From NCBI GenBank assembly GCA_964541895.1, contig CAZISM010000048.1:1-38344 (forward strand): 38,344 nt of DNA, given 5' to 3'. The notes under the pieces are model-generated. The model was not told where the DNA came from. It was given only the letters and a program-made list of their open reading frames with translations, and ran no database searches. Of the stretch, positions 7,048-14,554 are shown piece by piece. A program made the position numbers and the translations under genes. Positions within the stretch are counted from its first letter, which is position 1. Every line of letters starts with the position of its first letter. The stretch is from CAZISM01 sp964541895 (GTDB lineage Bacteria > Zhuqueibacterota > Zhuqueibacteria > Residuimicrobiales > Residuimicrobiaceae).

Positions 7048-9228
7048 TTACATCAGCGAATAAGCGACGGTCAATCCGGCCATAACGATGGAAACCATGC
7101 TCATCAGTTTGATGAGGATGTTGAGGCTCGGACCGGAGGTGTCCTTAAAGGGATCGCCCACGGTGTCGCCGATGACTGCGGCTTTGTGAGCCGTCGAGCC
7201 TTTGCCTTCCAGATGACCCTCTTCGATGTACTTTTTAGCGTTATCCCAGGCCCCGCCGGCGTTGGCCATAAAGACGGCCAGAACAAAACCGGTGGAGGTG
7301 CCGCCGATCAACAGACCCATGACGCCAGCCACACCGAGCACAATACCGGTGACAACGGGAACGATGATCGCCAGCAGCGACGGCAGCATCATTTCATGCT
7401 GAGCGCCTTTGGTCGAGATCGCCACGCAACGGGCATAGTCCGGTTCGGCTTTGCCTTCCATAATGCCGGGGATTTCTTTGAACTGGCGACGGACTTCGTC
7501 CACCATGCGCGAGGCCGCACGGCCGACAGCCGTCATGGTCAAGCCGCAGAACATAAAGGACATCATGGCGCCGAGGAAAATACCGACCAGCACGATGGGG
7601 TTCATCAGGGTGACGTTAAAATAGTTCATGAAATCGACAAAGCCGGCTTTGGCGGTTTCCATCGTATCACCGTCGACGAATTTCATGGTGGTCTGACCGA
7701 CGCGGATCATACCGATTTTGAGTTCTTCCACATAGGAGGCCAGCAGGGCCAGCGCCGTGAGGGCCGCCGAACCGATGGCAAACCCTTTGCCGGTCGCTGC
7801 CGTGGTGTTGCCGAGCGAATCCAGAGCATCGGTGCGTTTGCGCACTTCTTTGTCCAGGCCGCTCATTTCCGCATTGCCGCCGGCGTTATCTGCGATGGGA
7901 CCGTACGCGTCCGTCGCCAGGGTGATGCCAAGGGTGGAGAGCATGCCCACGGCTGCCATGCCGATGCCGTATAGGCCGGTGCTGACGTTGGCCATATTAA
8001 AATCAGCTGCAAACAGATAAGCAAAAACCGTTCCGAGCACCACAGCCAGCACCGGAATGGTGGTCGACATCATACCTACGCCCAGACCGGCGATGATGAC
8101 CGTAGCCGGGCCGGTCTTGGCATTTTCAGCAATCATCTGGGTGGGTTTATAGGACGACGAGGTGAAATACTCGGTCGCACGGCCGATAACCAGACCCGAG
8201 ACCAGACCGATGACCATGGACCACCAGATGCCGACAGGCAATTCCAGAACTTTGATGATGGCAAAAGAAAAGGCGATGATCATGATCGAACTGCCGTTCA
8301 CGCCGCGACCCAAGGCCCCGAGCAGCTGCTTCTGGGTAGCGCCTTCGCGGGTGCGCACCAGAAAAATGCCGAGGATCGACAACAACGTACCGACAGCCGC
8401 CACCAGCATGGGGGCGATCACCGCTTTGTACTGCAGCGGCGATCCCAGATAGGCGGAGGCGCCCAGAGCCGCCGTAGCTAAAATAGAGCCGGCATAAGAC
8501 TCGTACAAATCTGCGCCCATGCCCGCCACATCACCGACGTTATCGCCCACATTATCGGCGATGGTGGCCGGGTTTCGCGGATCGTCTTCGGGGATGTTGC
8601 TTTCGACCTTGCCCACCAGGTCGGCACCGACGTCGGCTGCCTTGGTATAGATACCGCCGCCGACACGGGCGAATAACGCCTGCGTGGACGCACCCATGCC
8701 AAAGGTCAGCATCGTGGTCGTGATGAGAATCAGATTGTGGCCGTCATCAACCGGATACACGGCTTTAAGAATGAGAAACCAGAGCGAGATGTCCAACAGC
8801 GCCAGACCGACAACCACCAGTCCCATGACCGCCCCACTGCGAAAGGCGATCACCAGACCTTTATTCAGGGACTCGCGCGCCGCCTGGGCCGTACGGGCAG
8901 AGGCATAGGTGGCGGTTTTCATACCAAAGAAGCCGGCGAGACCGGAGAAAAAACCGCCAGTCAAAAAGGCAAGCGGAACCCAGCCGTTTTGCACTTTGAG
9001 CACGACCGACATAAAGGTCAACAGGACGACCAGACAGATAAACACAATCAGAACGATTTTGTACTGCTGTTTCAGGTACGCCATCGCACCCTGGCGCACA
9101 TACAACGCGATTTGCGCCATCCGTTCCGTGCCCTCGCTCGCCTTTTTCATCTGATTATAAAAGAACCAGGCAAACAGCAGCGCAGCAACCGAGCCGATAG
9201 GCGCCAGCCAGAAAAGTTGTTCAGCCAT
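7048..9228 (-). CDS. hppA: Membrane-bound ion-translocating pyrophosphatase (K+-dependent, Na+-type glutamate)
   Basis: A 726-residue integral membrane pyrophosphatase with about 16 hydrophobic segments. The frame is open to 9345, but the ATG at 9228 has a GGAG 7 nt upstream and gives the usual start, MAEQLFWLAPIGS. The substrate-binding motifs are intact: DVGADLVGKVE, DDPRNPATIADNVGDNVGD and the C-terminal DNAKKYIEEG and GDTVGDPFKDTSGPS. The selectivity motif is GNTTAATG, with Ala477 and Gly480; Ala at this place marks the K+-dependent class (K+-independent enzymes have Lys). Glu243 in GADLYESYAGS is where Thermotoga maritima Na+-pyrophosphatase has Glu246; plant H+ enzymes carry it four residues later. 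So Na+ or mixed Na+/H+ pumping is likely, though not proven. It hydrolyses PPi to build an ion gradient, or runs in reverse. It is monocistronic, with its own promoter and terminator. Confidence 0.96.
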   Translation of the reverse strand: MAEQLFWLAPIGSVAALLFAWFFYNQMKKASEGTERMAQIALYVRQGAMAYLKQQYKIVLIVFICLVVLLTFMSVVLKVQNGWVPLAFLTGGFFSGLAGFFGMKTATYASARTAQAARESLNKGLVIAFRSGAVMGLVVVGLALLDISLWFLILKAVYPVDDGHNLILITTTMLTFGMGASTQALFARVGGGIYTKAADVGADLVGKVESNIPEDDPRNPATIADNVGDNVGDVAGMGADLYESYAGSILATAALGASAYLGSPLQYKAVIAPMLVAAVGTLLSILGIFLVRTREGATQKQLLGALGRGVNGSSIMIIAFSFAIIKVLELPVGIWWSMVIGLVSGLVIGRATEYFTSSSYKPTQMIAENAKTGPATVIIAGLGVGMMSTTIPVLAVVLGTVFAYLFAADFNMANVSTGLYGIGMAAVGMLSTLGITLATDAYGPIADNAGGNAEMSGLDKEVRKRTDALDSLGNTTAATGKGFAIGSAALTALALLASYVEELKIGMIRVGQTTMKFVDGDTMETAKAGFVDFMNYFNVTLMNPIVLVGIFLGAMMSFMFCGLTMTAVGRAASRMVDEVRRQFKEIPGIMEGKAEPDYARCVAISTKGAQHEMMLPSLLAIIVPVVTGIVLGVAGVMGLLIGGTSTGFVLAVFMANAGGAWDNAKKYIEEGHLEGKGSTAHKAAVIGDTVGDPFKDTSGPSLNILIKLMSMVSIVMAGLTVAYSLM

Positions 9229-9274
9229 TAATACGCTCCATTCATTGTTAGTAGTTATGTTGATTACGATATTT

Positions 9275-9352
9275 TTAGTCCCGTTCCCCAGCCCCGGTTT
9301 GAACCGCTTCAATCGCTTGCCGTACCAGGCTGCTGTCCAGAACATCGGCCAT
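9275..9352 (-). CDS. Possible 25-codon upstream ORF in the hppA leader
   Basis: Minus-strand ATG at 9352 reads MADVLDSSLVRQAIEAVQTG and stops at TAA 9275-9277. A GAGG lies 5 nt before the start. It is in the roughly 240-nt leader between the hppA promoter and the hppA start, in another frame from hppA. The peptide is not recognised. It could be a regulatory leader ORF, a small protein, or chance in a GC-rich leader. Confidence 0.3.
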   Translation of the reverse strand: MADVLDSSLVRQAIEAVQTGAGERD

Positions 9353-9478
9353 CAGGGCCTCATTTCAGGAGGCGGCGAGAATTTGCCCCCAACCGTTTGA
9401 AACAAAGCGGCAAAGGGTCTGCCTGCACGCCCGCTTTTTCATCGACTTGCGGCAGATAAAAAAGTATAATTAGCCGTA

Positions 9479-9507
9479 AATTTACTATTTTTTTCTTAAA
9501 TTGTCAA
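9479..9507 (-). promoter_or_regulatory. Sigma70-type promoter of hppA
   Basis: On the minus strand a perfect TTGACA (9507-9502) is followed after 17 nt by TAAATT (9484-9479), inside an AT-rich block. Transcription would start near 9472, leaving a leader of about 240 nt before hppA. The same TTGACA-17-TAAATT arrangement occurs before the histidine kinase gene. Apart from this promoter and the leader ORF, 9229-9536 holds nothing recognised. Confidence 0.65.
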
Positions 9508-9536
9508 TAAAATAACCTTGTGGATGGTCCGGACTC

Positions 9537-10259
9537 CTAAAAGGAACATTTGAGGCCCACCACCAGCGTGTGGCAGGTTAACCAGCCGGAAGCGGTGGCG
9601 GTTTGATTGGCCAGATATTGCAGGGTGGCGCGAATAAACGCCTGCGGCGGCGCATAATGGAAGCCGATAAACAGCCTCCGAATCTGTACCTGGCGGTCCC
9701 TGAAATAATAAAACAGTTCCGCCGCCACAAAAGGCTGCACAGGCAGGGTGCTCCAGGTCCGGACACGGGCTAGTGTAATTTTGTTACGGTCAACAGGAGT
9801 ACTCGCCTCACCCGCCGGAAATTGATATTCGAATTTGCTCTGCCAGGTCACGCTCAAGACACGGCCGCGCCAATAGAACCACCAATCCATGGTGGGTATA
9901 TACACGGTTTGCCATGTGGATGCCCCGGATTCCCTGCAGACCTGCTTATATCCCACGGCGCACTCGGCAACACGGCTGAACCGGTACATCAGGCCGCCGT
10001 CGATCCGACCGAGATTCAGGTGCCGGAGATCGTTACCGTATCGCAGTTCATGGCCCAGATAAAGAGCCCATGACGGAGCCAGAGACTTTTCCAACGTACC
10101 CTGCCACCACACCTGCCGGTCACCATTGACAAACGCGCAAAGGCGGACCGGAAGGATTAAAAGAAAAAATACGCCTGGAAAAAGTTTTGGCACAAGCCGG
10201 ACCGAGGCGTAGTGCAAACCAGACCGAAATACTCCCCATAGCCATGGTGCGCTGTTCAT
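9537..10259 (-). CDS. DUF2490-like outer-membrane beta-barrel protein
   Basis: About 240 residues. A hydrophobic signal segment (LFPGVFFLLILPVRLCA) comes first, then alternating beta strands rich in aromatics: WWQGTLEKSLAPSWALYLG, HELRYGNDLRHL, LMYRFSRVAECAVGYKQV. The last residue is Phe, as in many beta-barrels. The pattern matches the DUF2490 family of small outer-membrane proteins whose function is unknown. The frame stays open far upstream, antisense to the methyltransferase, but the promoter at 10305-10333 would start transcription near 10298, so only the ATG at 10259 or a GTG at 10193 is possible. The GTG places the signal peptide right at the N-terminus. It is transcribed divergently from the methyltransferase and stands alone. 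Confidence 0.7.
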   Translation of the reverse strand: MNSAPWLWGVFRSGLHYASVRLVPKLFPGVFFLLILPVRLCAFVNGDRQVWWQGTLEKSLAPSWALYLGHELRYGNDLRHLNLGRIDGGLMYRFSRVAECAVGYKQVCRESGASTWQTVYIPTMDWWFYWRGRVLSVTWQSKFEYQFPAGEASTPVDRNKITLARVRTWSTLPVQPFVAAELFYYFRDRQVQIRRLFIGFHYAPPQAFIRATLQYLANQTATASGWLTCHTLVVGLKCSF

Positions 10260-10304
10260 CTGCTGCTGCCACCCTGTAACCTGTTGCTGACAATTTTGGT
10301 TGGT

Positions 10305-10333
10305 AATATACATAAAATAGACTAACTTTACAA
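10305..10333 (-). promoter_or_regulatory. Promoter of the DUF2490-like gene
   Basis: On the minus strand TTGTAA (10333-10328) and TATATT (10310-10305) are 17 nt apart. Transcription would begin about 40 nt upstream of the ATG at 10259. The -10 element matches the consensus at five of six positions. It lies in the short divergent intergenic region shared with the methyltransferase gene. Confidence 0.5.
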
Positions 10334-10403
10334 AGCTCAAATGAAGGCACAGGCCGACCCAGTCCAGGTTGTCCTGCCGCCGCCTCACCGTTTCAGGATC
10401 CTT

Positions 10404-11357
10404 ATGAACAAACCGACCTGCCGGATTTGCGGCAACCACAGCAACAATACCCTGTTCCAGGTCAAAGAAATGATGCAGGGAACCCGACAGCCGTTCGACT
10501 ATTTTCAGTGCAGCCGCTGCGAATGCCTGCAGATCACCACCCTGCCTGACGACATGAGCCGGTACTATGCCAACAATTACTACTCCTATCAGCCGGCCGC
10601 GCCCAAAACCGCCTGGAAACAGTGGCTGTTCAGGCAACGCGACCGCTTTGCCGTCTTCAACACCGGACCGGTCGGCCGCATCATGTATCATTTCTTCCCC
10701 CATCTGCCTCTGCGCAGTCTTGCGCTGCTGCCGATGCAACAAACCTGGCGCATCCTGGATGTTGGTTGCGGTGAGGGCCTGCTGTTGCAGCGCCTGGCCG
10801 ACCTCGGCTTTGCCAATCTGGTCGGTATCGATCCTTTTGCAGCCGCCGATGCCTCCCGGAACGGTGTGCCGATTTTGAAAAAGCATCTGGCAGATCTGAG
10901 CGGTGAATTCGACTGCATCATGTTTCATCATTCGTTCGAACATGTGCCTGATCCGCTGGCGACCCTGCAACAGGCTAACCGGCTGCTGGCCCGAAACGGC
11001 CGACTGCTCATCCGCATTCCTGTTGTCACCTCCGCCGCCTGGCGCGCATTCGGCGTGCATTGGGTGCAACTGGACGCGCCGCGCCATTTCCACCTGCATT
11101 CGTTGACCAGCATGGAGCTGCTGGCACAGAAAACGGATATGACCATAGAGTCGATTCACTATGATTCGGCAGCCATGCAGTTTTGGGGGAGCGAGCAATA
11201 CCGGCAGGACATCGGCTTGTGGGAGAGCCGCTCCTATTGCGTCAATCCGCAAACATCACTGTTCAGCAAAAAAGAGATCAAGCGGTTCGAACGGCAAGCT
11301 CAGGCACTTAACGCCAGAGGAGAGGGCGATCAGGCGATTTTTATTCTCAGCCGATAA
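10404..11357 (+). CDS. Class I SAM-dependent methyltransferase with N-terminal zinc-ribbon-like motif
   Basis: A 317-residue protein. The ATG at 10404 is chosen over an upstream ATG at 10341 because an AGGA lies 5 nt before it and because the product then starts at the paired cysteines CRICGN and CSRCECLQ, a zinc-ribbon-like head common in methyltransferases that act on sugars or lipid precursors. The SAM-binding core follows: ILDVGCGEGLLLQRLADLG (motif I), VGIDPF (acidic loop), FDCIMFHHSFEHVPDP (motif IV) and RLLARNGRLLIRIP. A HWVQLDAPRHFHLHS segment is typical of the methyltransferase-12/23 groups found near glycan biosynthesis genes. The substrate cannot be named from sequence. It ends before the first assembly gap, so downstream partners may be lost. 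Confidence 0.85.
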   Translation: MNKPTCRICGNHSNNTLFQVKEMMQGTRQPFDYFQCSRCECLQITTLPDDMSRYYANNYYSYQPAAPKTAWKQWLFRQRDRFAVFNTGPVGRIMYHFFPHLPLRSLALLPMQQTWRILDVGCGEGLLLQRLADLGFANLVGIDPFAAADASRNGVPILKKHLADLSGEFDCIMFHHSFEHVPDPLATLQQANRLLARNGRLLIRIPVVTSAAWRAFGVHWVQLDAPRHFHLHSLTSMELLAQKTDMTIESIHYDSAAMQFWGSEQYRQDIGLWESRSYCVNPQTSLFSKKEIKRFERQAQALNARGEGDQAIFILSR

Positions 11358-11664
11358 AAGGCGGTGCCGGTCAGATAAAATTTTCAGTTATCTGTCGCCG
11401 TTTGATCGGTTGATGTTTCAGAGTTGTCTTTAACTGCCTTTTCCCATGCGGCCCCGATATCAACTCCCANNNNNNNNNNNNNNNNNNNNNNNNNNNNNNN
11501 NNNNNNNNNNNNNNNNNNNNNNNNNNNNNNNNNNNNNNNNNNNNNNNNNNNNNNNNNNNNNNNNNNNNNATATCTTGATTTTCGCTGCTCGATTACATAC
11601 TTTTCTTCTCATATAAACCTGCTGCGCGTGCAATCTCTCACTCATCAGCATTGGATCCAGAGCT
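11358..11664 (+). other. Intergenic region with a 100-N scaffold gap
   Basis: Positions 11470-11569 are exactly 100 N, the conventional filler for a gap of unknown size. No gene is seen in the flanks. A 7-bp hairpin (cagataa/ttatctg near 11375-11397) follows the methyltransferase without a T-tract. A weak TTGATT at 11575 precedes the oxidoreductase gene but has no good -10 partner. Genes could be missing here. Confidence 0.8.
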
Positions 11665-14370
11665 ATGACTACGATACCCTGGCACGAACTGGCCGGAGCC
11701 ATTACCGGCCGATGTTCCATAAACGAAGCCGATCTGTTGATGTACTCAACAGACGCCTCCGCCTATCGGGAAAAACCTCAGGCCGTCGTCTGGCCGGCCT
11801 CTGACGCGGATATCGCAGCGACGATCGCATTCGCCAGCAAACATCACATTCCGCTCATACCCAGAGCAGCGGGAACCTCATTGGCCGGACAGGTGGTCGG
11901 CACTGGCATAGTCGTCGATATTTCCAGATTCATGAACGCCATTGTGGAATTGAACGTGACCGAACACTGGGTTCGCGTGCAACCCGGCGTGGTCCTGGAT
12001 GAACTCAACCTCTATCTCAAACCCCATGGTCTCTTCTTCGGCCCCGAGACCTCCACCTCGAATCGCTGCATGATCGGCGGCATGGTCGGCAACAACGCCT
12101 GCGGCGCCCATTCCCTGATCTATGGCAGTACGAGGGACCACACCCTGAGCGTCAAAGGTTTTCTCAGCGACGGCACTCTGGTTGAATTTAAAAATGTATC
12201 CCATGAAGAGCTGGAGCACAAGAAAAGCCAACAGGATCTGGAAGGAAAAATCTATCGCGAACTCTATGACATTCTCAACGATCCGCAGAACCGGGACTCT
12301 ATCCGCCGCGAGTATCCGGAACCCCGCATCCATCGTCGCAACAGCGGCTATGCCCTGGACCAGCTGCTGGACATGTCTCCCTTTACGCCCGATGGACCAC
12401 CGCTCAATCTGTCCAGCCTGTTGGCCGGTTCAGAGGGGACGCTGGTTTTTACCACGGAAATCAAACTTAACCTGATCCCTCTGCCGCCAAAAGAGAAGGG
12501 GCTCATCTGCGCCCATTTTAATACCCTGGAAGAGGCCATTCAGGGAAATCTGATCGCCCTGACCTTTCAACCCGGCGCCGTGGAACTGATCGACCGGGTG
12601 ATCATGCAATGCACCAAAGAGAACATCACCCAACGAAAAAATCGGTTCTTTATCCAGGGCGATCCTGGCGCCATTCTGGTTATTGAATTTGCACGTGCAT
12701 CGGCCGAGGAGATTGCCGACCTGCGGGATCAAATCGAAAAAGAGATGCGACAGGCCGGCTTGGGGTATCATTTTCCACTGGTGACCGGCGCGGACATCAA
12801 CAAAGTGTGGGCGTTGCGCAAAGCCGGATTGGGCCTGCTGGCCAATATTCCCGGCGACGGCAAACCGGTCTCTCTGGTGGAAGACACCACCGTGCATCCG
12901 GAACATCTCGGCGCCTATATCGCNNNNNNNNNNNNNNNNNNNNNNNNNNNNNNNNNNNNNNNNNNNNNNNNNNNNNNNNNNNNNNNNNNNNNNNNNNNNN
13001 NNNNNNNNNNNNNNNNNNNNNNNATGGATACGCAACTGCGCTATGAACCGGGCAGGCCGGTGCGCGCATTCGATACGGTTTTCGATTTCTCAGATGTGGG
13101 TGGCTATCTGCGTTTGGCGGAAAAGTGCAACGGCTCGGCCGATTGCCGCAAATCCGCCCTGATGGGAGGCACAATGTGCCCCAGTTTTATGGCCACGAAA
13201 GACGAAAATGCCACCACCCGGGCCAGGGCCAACATACTGCGAGAATTCATCACTTTTTCCAAAAAGAAAAACCCATTCGATCACCAGGAAATATATAACG
13301 TCCTGGATTTGTGCCTGTCCTGCAAAGCCTGTAAATCGGAATGCCCGTCCAACGTCGACATGGCCAAACTCAAAGCTGAATTTTTGCAGCACTATTACGA
13401 CAGCCATGGCATACCGTTGCGCACGCGGCTGATTGCCTATATCACCTGGATCAACCGTCTGGGTTCGCTGGCACCCGCTGTGTTCAATTGGACTGTAACC
13501 AACTCCTTTATCGCCAATACGATGAAACAGTTGATTGGCTTTGCCAGAGAACGCAGCATCCCGACGTTGCACACATTCACCCTGCGAAAGTGGGCAAAAA
13601 AAAATCTGCACACCATTCAGGCGTCGCTCCCCGACGATGCCCCGTCCGTCTACCTGTTTGTGGATGAGTTTACCGACTATAACGATACGGAGATAGGCAT
13701 CAAAGCGGTGCAGCTGCTCAGTCGTTTGGGGTATCGCGTGCTGCTGATCGATCATGACCAGAGCGGGCGCACCTTCCTGTCTAAAGGCTTATTGCGCACG
13801 GCCGCCAGGATTGCCGCCAGAAACGTGCAAGCGTTGCACGGTCTTGTGAATGAGCAAACGCCGCTGGTCGGCATCGAACCATCGGCTATTCTGGGATTTC
13901 GCGACGAATATCCGGACCTGTTGCGCGGCGAGGCACAACAGCAGGCCGGCGAACTGGCTCGCCACGTCTATCTGATCGATGAATTTCTCAGCCGGGAAAT
14001 GGATGCCGGCAGAATCCAGAAATCTCAATTCACCACCGGCGCAAAATCAATCATGCTGCATGGACATTGCCAGCAAAAAGCCATCGCCTCCACAGCGTCC
14101 ACCCAAAAAGTGCTCTCCTTTCCGGAACACTATACGGTCACGGAAATTCCCTCCGGCTGTTGCGGTATGGCGGGATCGTTTGGTTACGAAAAAGAACACA
14201 TTACGCTCTCCAAACAGGTCGGTGAACTCGTACTCTTTCCAGCCATCAGAAATACTAAAGAGGACGTGCTCATTGCGGCCTCTGGCACCAGCTGTCGACA
14301 TCAGATCAAAGACGGCACCGGCAGAAAAGGATTGCATCCGGTGGAGATACTGTTTGAGGCGTTGCTCTGA
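11665..14370 (+). CDS. FAD-linked oxidase/Fe-S protein fusion (D-lactate/glycolate dehydrogenase type), with internal gap
   Basis: A long fusion protein. Residues ~35-260 are a PCMH-type FAD domain (RAAGTSLAGQVVGTGIVVDIS, GGMVGNNACGAHSLIYGSTR), followed by part of the FAD-oxidase C-terminal domain. After the gap come ferredoxin motifs CNGSADCRK with TMCPSF, and CLSCKACKSECPSNVDM, then a CCG-type cysteine-rich domain (MLHGHCQQKA, SGCCGMAGSFGYE, SGTSCRH). This order matches GlcD-GlpC-like dehydrogenases oxidising D-lactate or other 2-hydroxy acids, and the YdiJ family. The 901-codon reading includes 34 unknown residues. The conserved C-terminal FAD segment, with the family's GEHGDG motif, is absent and must fall in the gap. 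The gene should therefore be longer than drawn, and the in-frame join is accidental. No operon partner is visible. Confidence 0.88.
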   Translation: MTTIPWHELAGAITGRCSINEADLLMYSTDASAYREKPQAVVWPASDADIAATIAFASKHHIPLIPRAAGTSLAGQVVGTGIVVDISRFMNAIVELNVTEHWVRVQPGVVLDELNLYLKPHGLFFGPETSTSNRCMIGGMVGNNACGAHSLIYGSTRDHTLSVKGFLSDGTLVEFKNVSHEELEHKKSQQDLEGKIYRELYDILNDPQNRDSIRREYPEPRIHRRNSGYALDQLLDMSPFTPDGPPLNLSSLLAGSEGTLVFTTEIKLNLIPLPPKEKGLICAHFNTLEEAIQGNLIALTFQPGAVELIDRVIMQCTKENITQRKNRFFIQGDPGAILVIEFARASAEEIADLRDQIEKEMRQAGLGYHFPLVTGADINKVWALRKAGLGLLANIPGDGKPVSLVEDTTVHPEHLGAYIXXXXXXXXXXXXXXXXXXXXXXXXXXXXXXXXXXMDTQLRYEPGRPVRAFDTVFDFSDVGGYLRLAEKCNGSADCRKSALMGGTMCPSFMATKDENATTRARANILREFITFSKKKNPFDHQEIYNVLDLCLSCKACKSECPSNVDMAKLKAEFLQHYYDSHGIPLRTRLIAYITWINRLGSLAPAVFNWTVTNSFIANTMKQLIGFARERSIPTLHTFTLRKWAKKNLHTIQASLPDDAPSVYLFVDEFTDYNDTEIGIKAVQLLSRLGYRVLLIDHDQSGRTFLSKGLLRTAARIAARNVQALHGLVNEQTPLVGIEPSAILGFRDEYPDLLRGEAQQQAGELARHVYLIDEFLSREMDAGRIQKSQFTTGAKSIMLHGHCQQKAIASTASTQKVLSFPEHYTVTEIPSGCCGMAGSFGYEKEHITLSKQVGELVLFPAIRNTKEDVLIAASGTSCRHQIKDGTGRKGLHPVEILFEALL
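12924..13023. other. 100-N scaffold gap inside the FAD/Fe-S oxidoreductase gene
   Basis: Exactly 100 N. The flanks are HPEHLGAYI on the left and MDTQLRYEPG on the right. In relatives these points are separated by roughly 80-110 residues, so about 250-330 nt are missing rather than 100. Confidence 0.8.
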
Positions 14371-14418
14371 GCAACGACCGGCGCAGAGGTAAAAGCGAAA
14401 AAGCCGTGGCTCCGAATA

Positions 14419-14443
14419 CGCCCCGTCGGCGTGCGGCGGGGCG
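14419..14443. other. GC-rich hairpin upstream of the Tat-exported protein
   Basis: CGCCCCG (14419-14425) and CGGGGCG (14437-14443) form a perfect 7-bp stem around an 11-nt loop, 48 nt after the oxidoreductase stop. There is no T-run, so it is at most a weak or rho-assisted terminator. Confidence 0.35.
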
Positions 14444-14554
14444 GCTCATCATTCGCAAACAGAATGCAGACAGTTTCCGACAAGCCTCCAAAGCAGGTCA
14501 CCTGTTGTCAAAGACAGGCTATGAACAACCAACTTTCAGCAAGAGGATATTGAT

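Noticed and set aside
6907..7974. 355-codon plus-strand frame opposite hppA
   Set aside because: It begins within the hppA terminator and is antisense to a certain gene; His/Gly/Asp-rich shadow.
9229..9472. Fluoride or other known riboswitch in the hppA leader
   Set aside because: The leader was read for the common core motifs, and none matched convincingly.
10260..11252. Upstream extension of the DUF2490-like frame on the minus strand
   Set aside because: It runs antisense through the methyltransferase gene and lies upstream of the promoter at 10305-10333.
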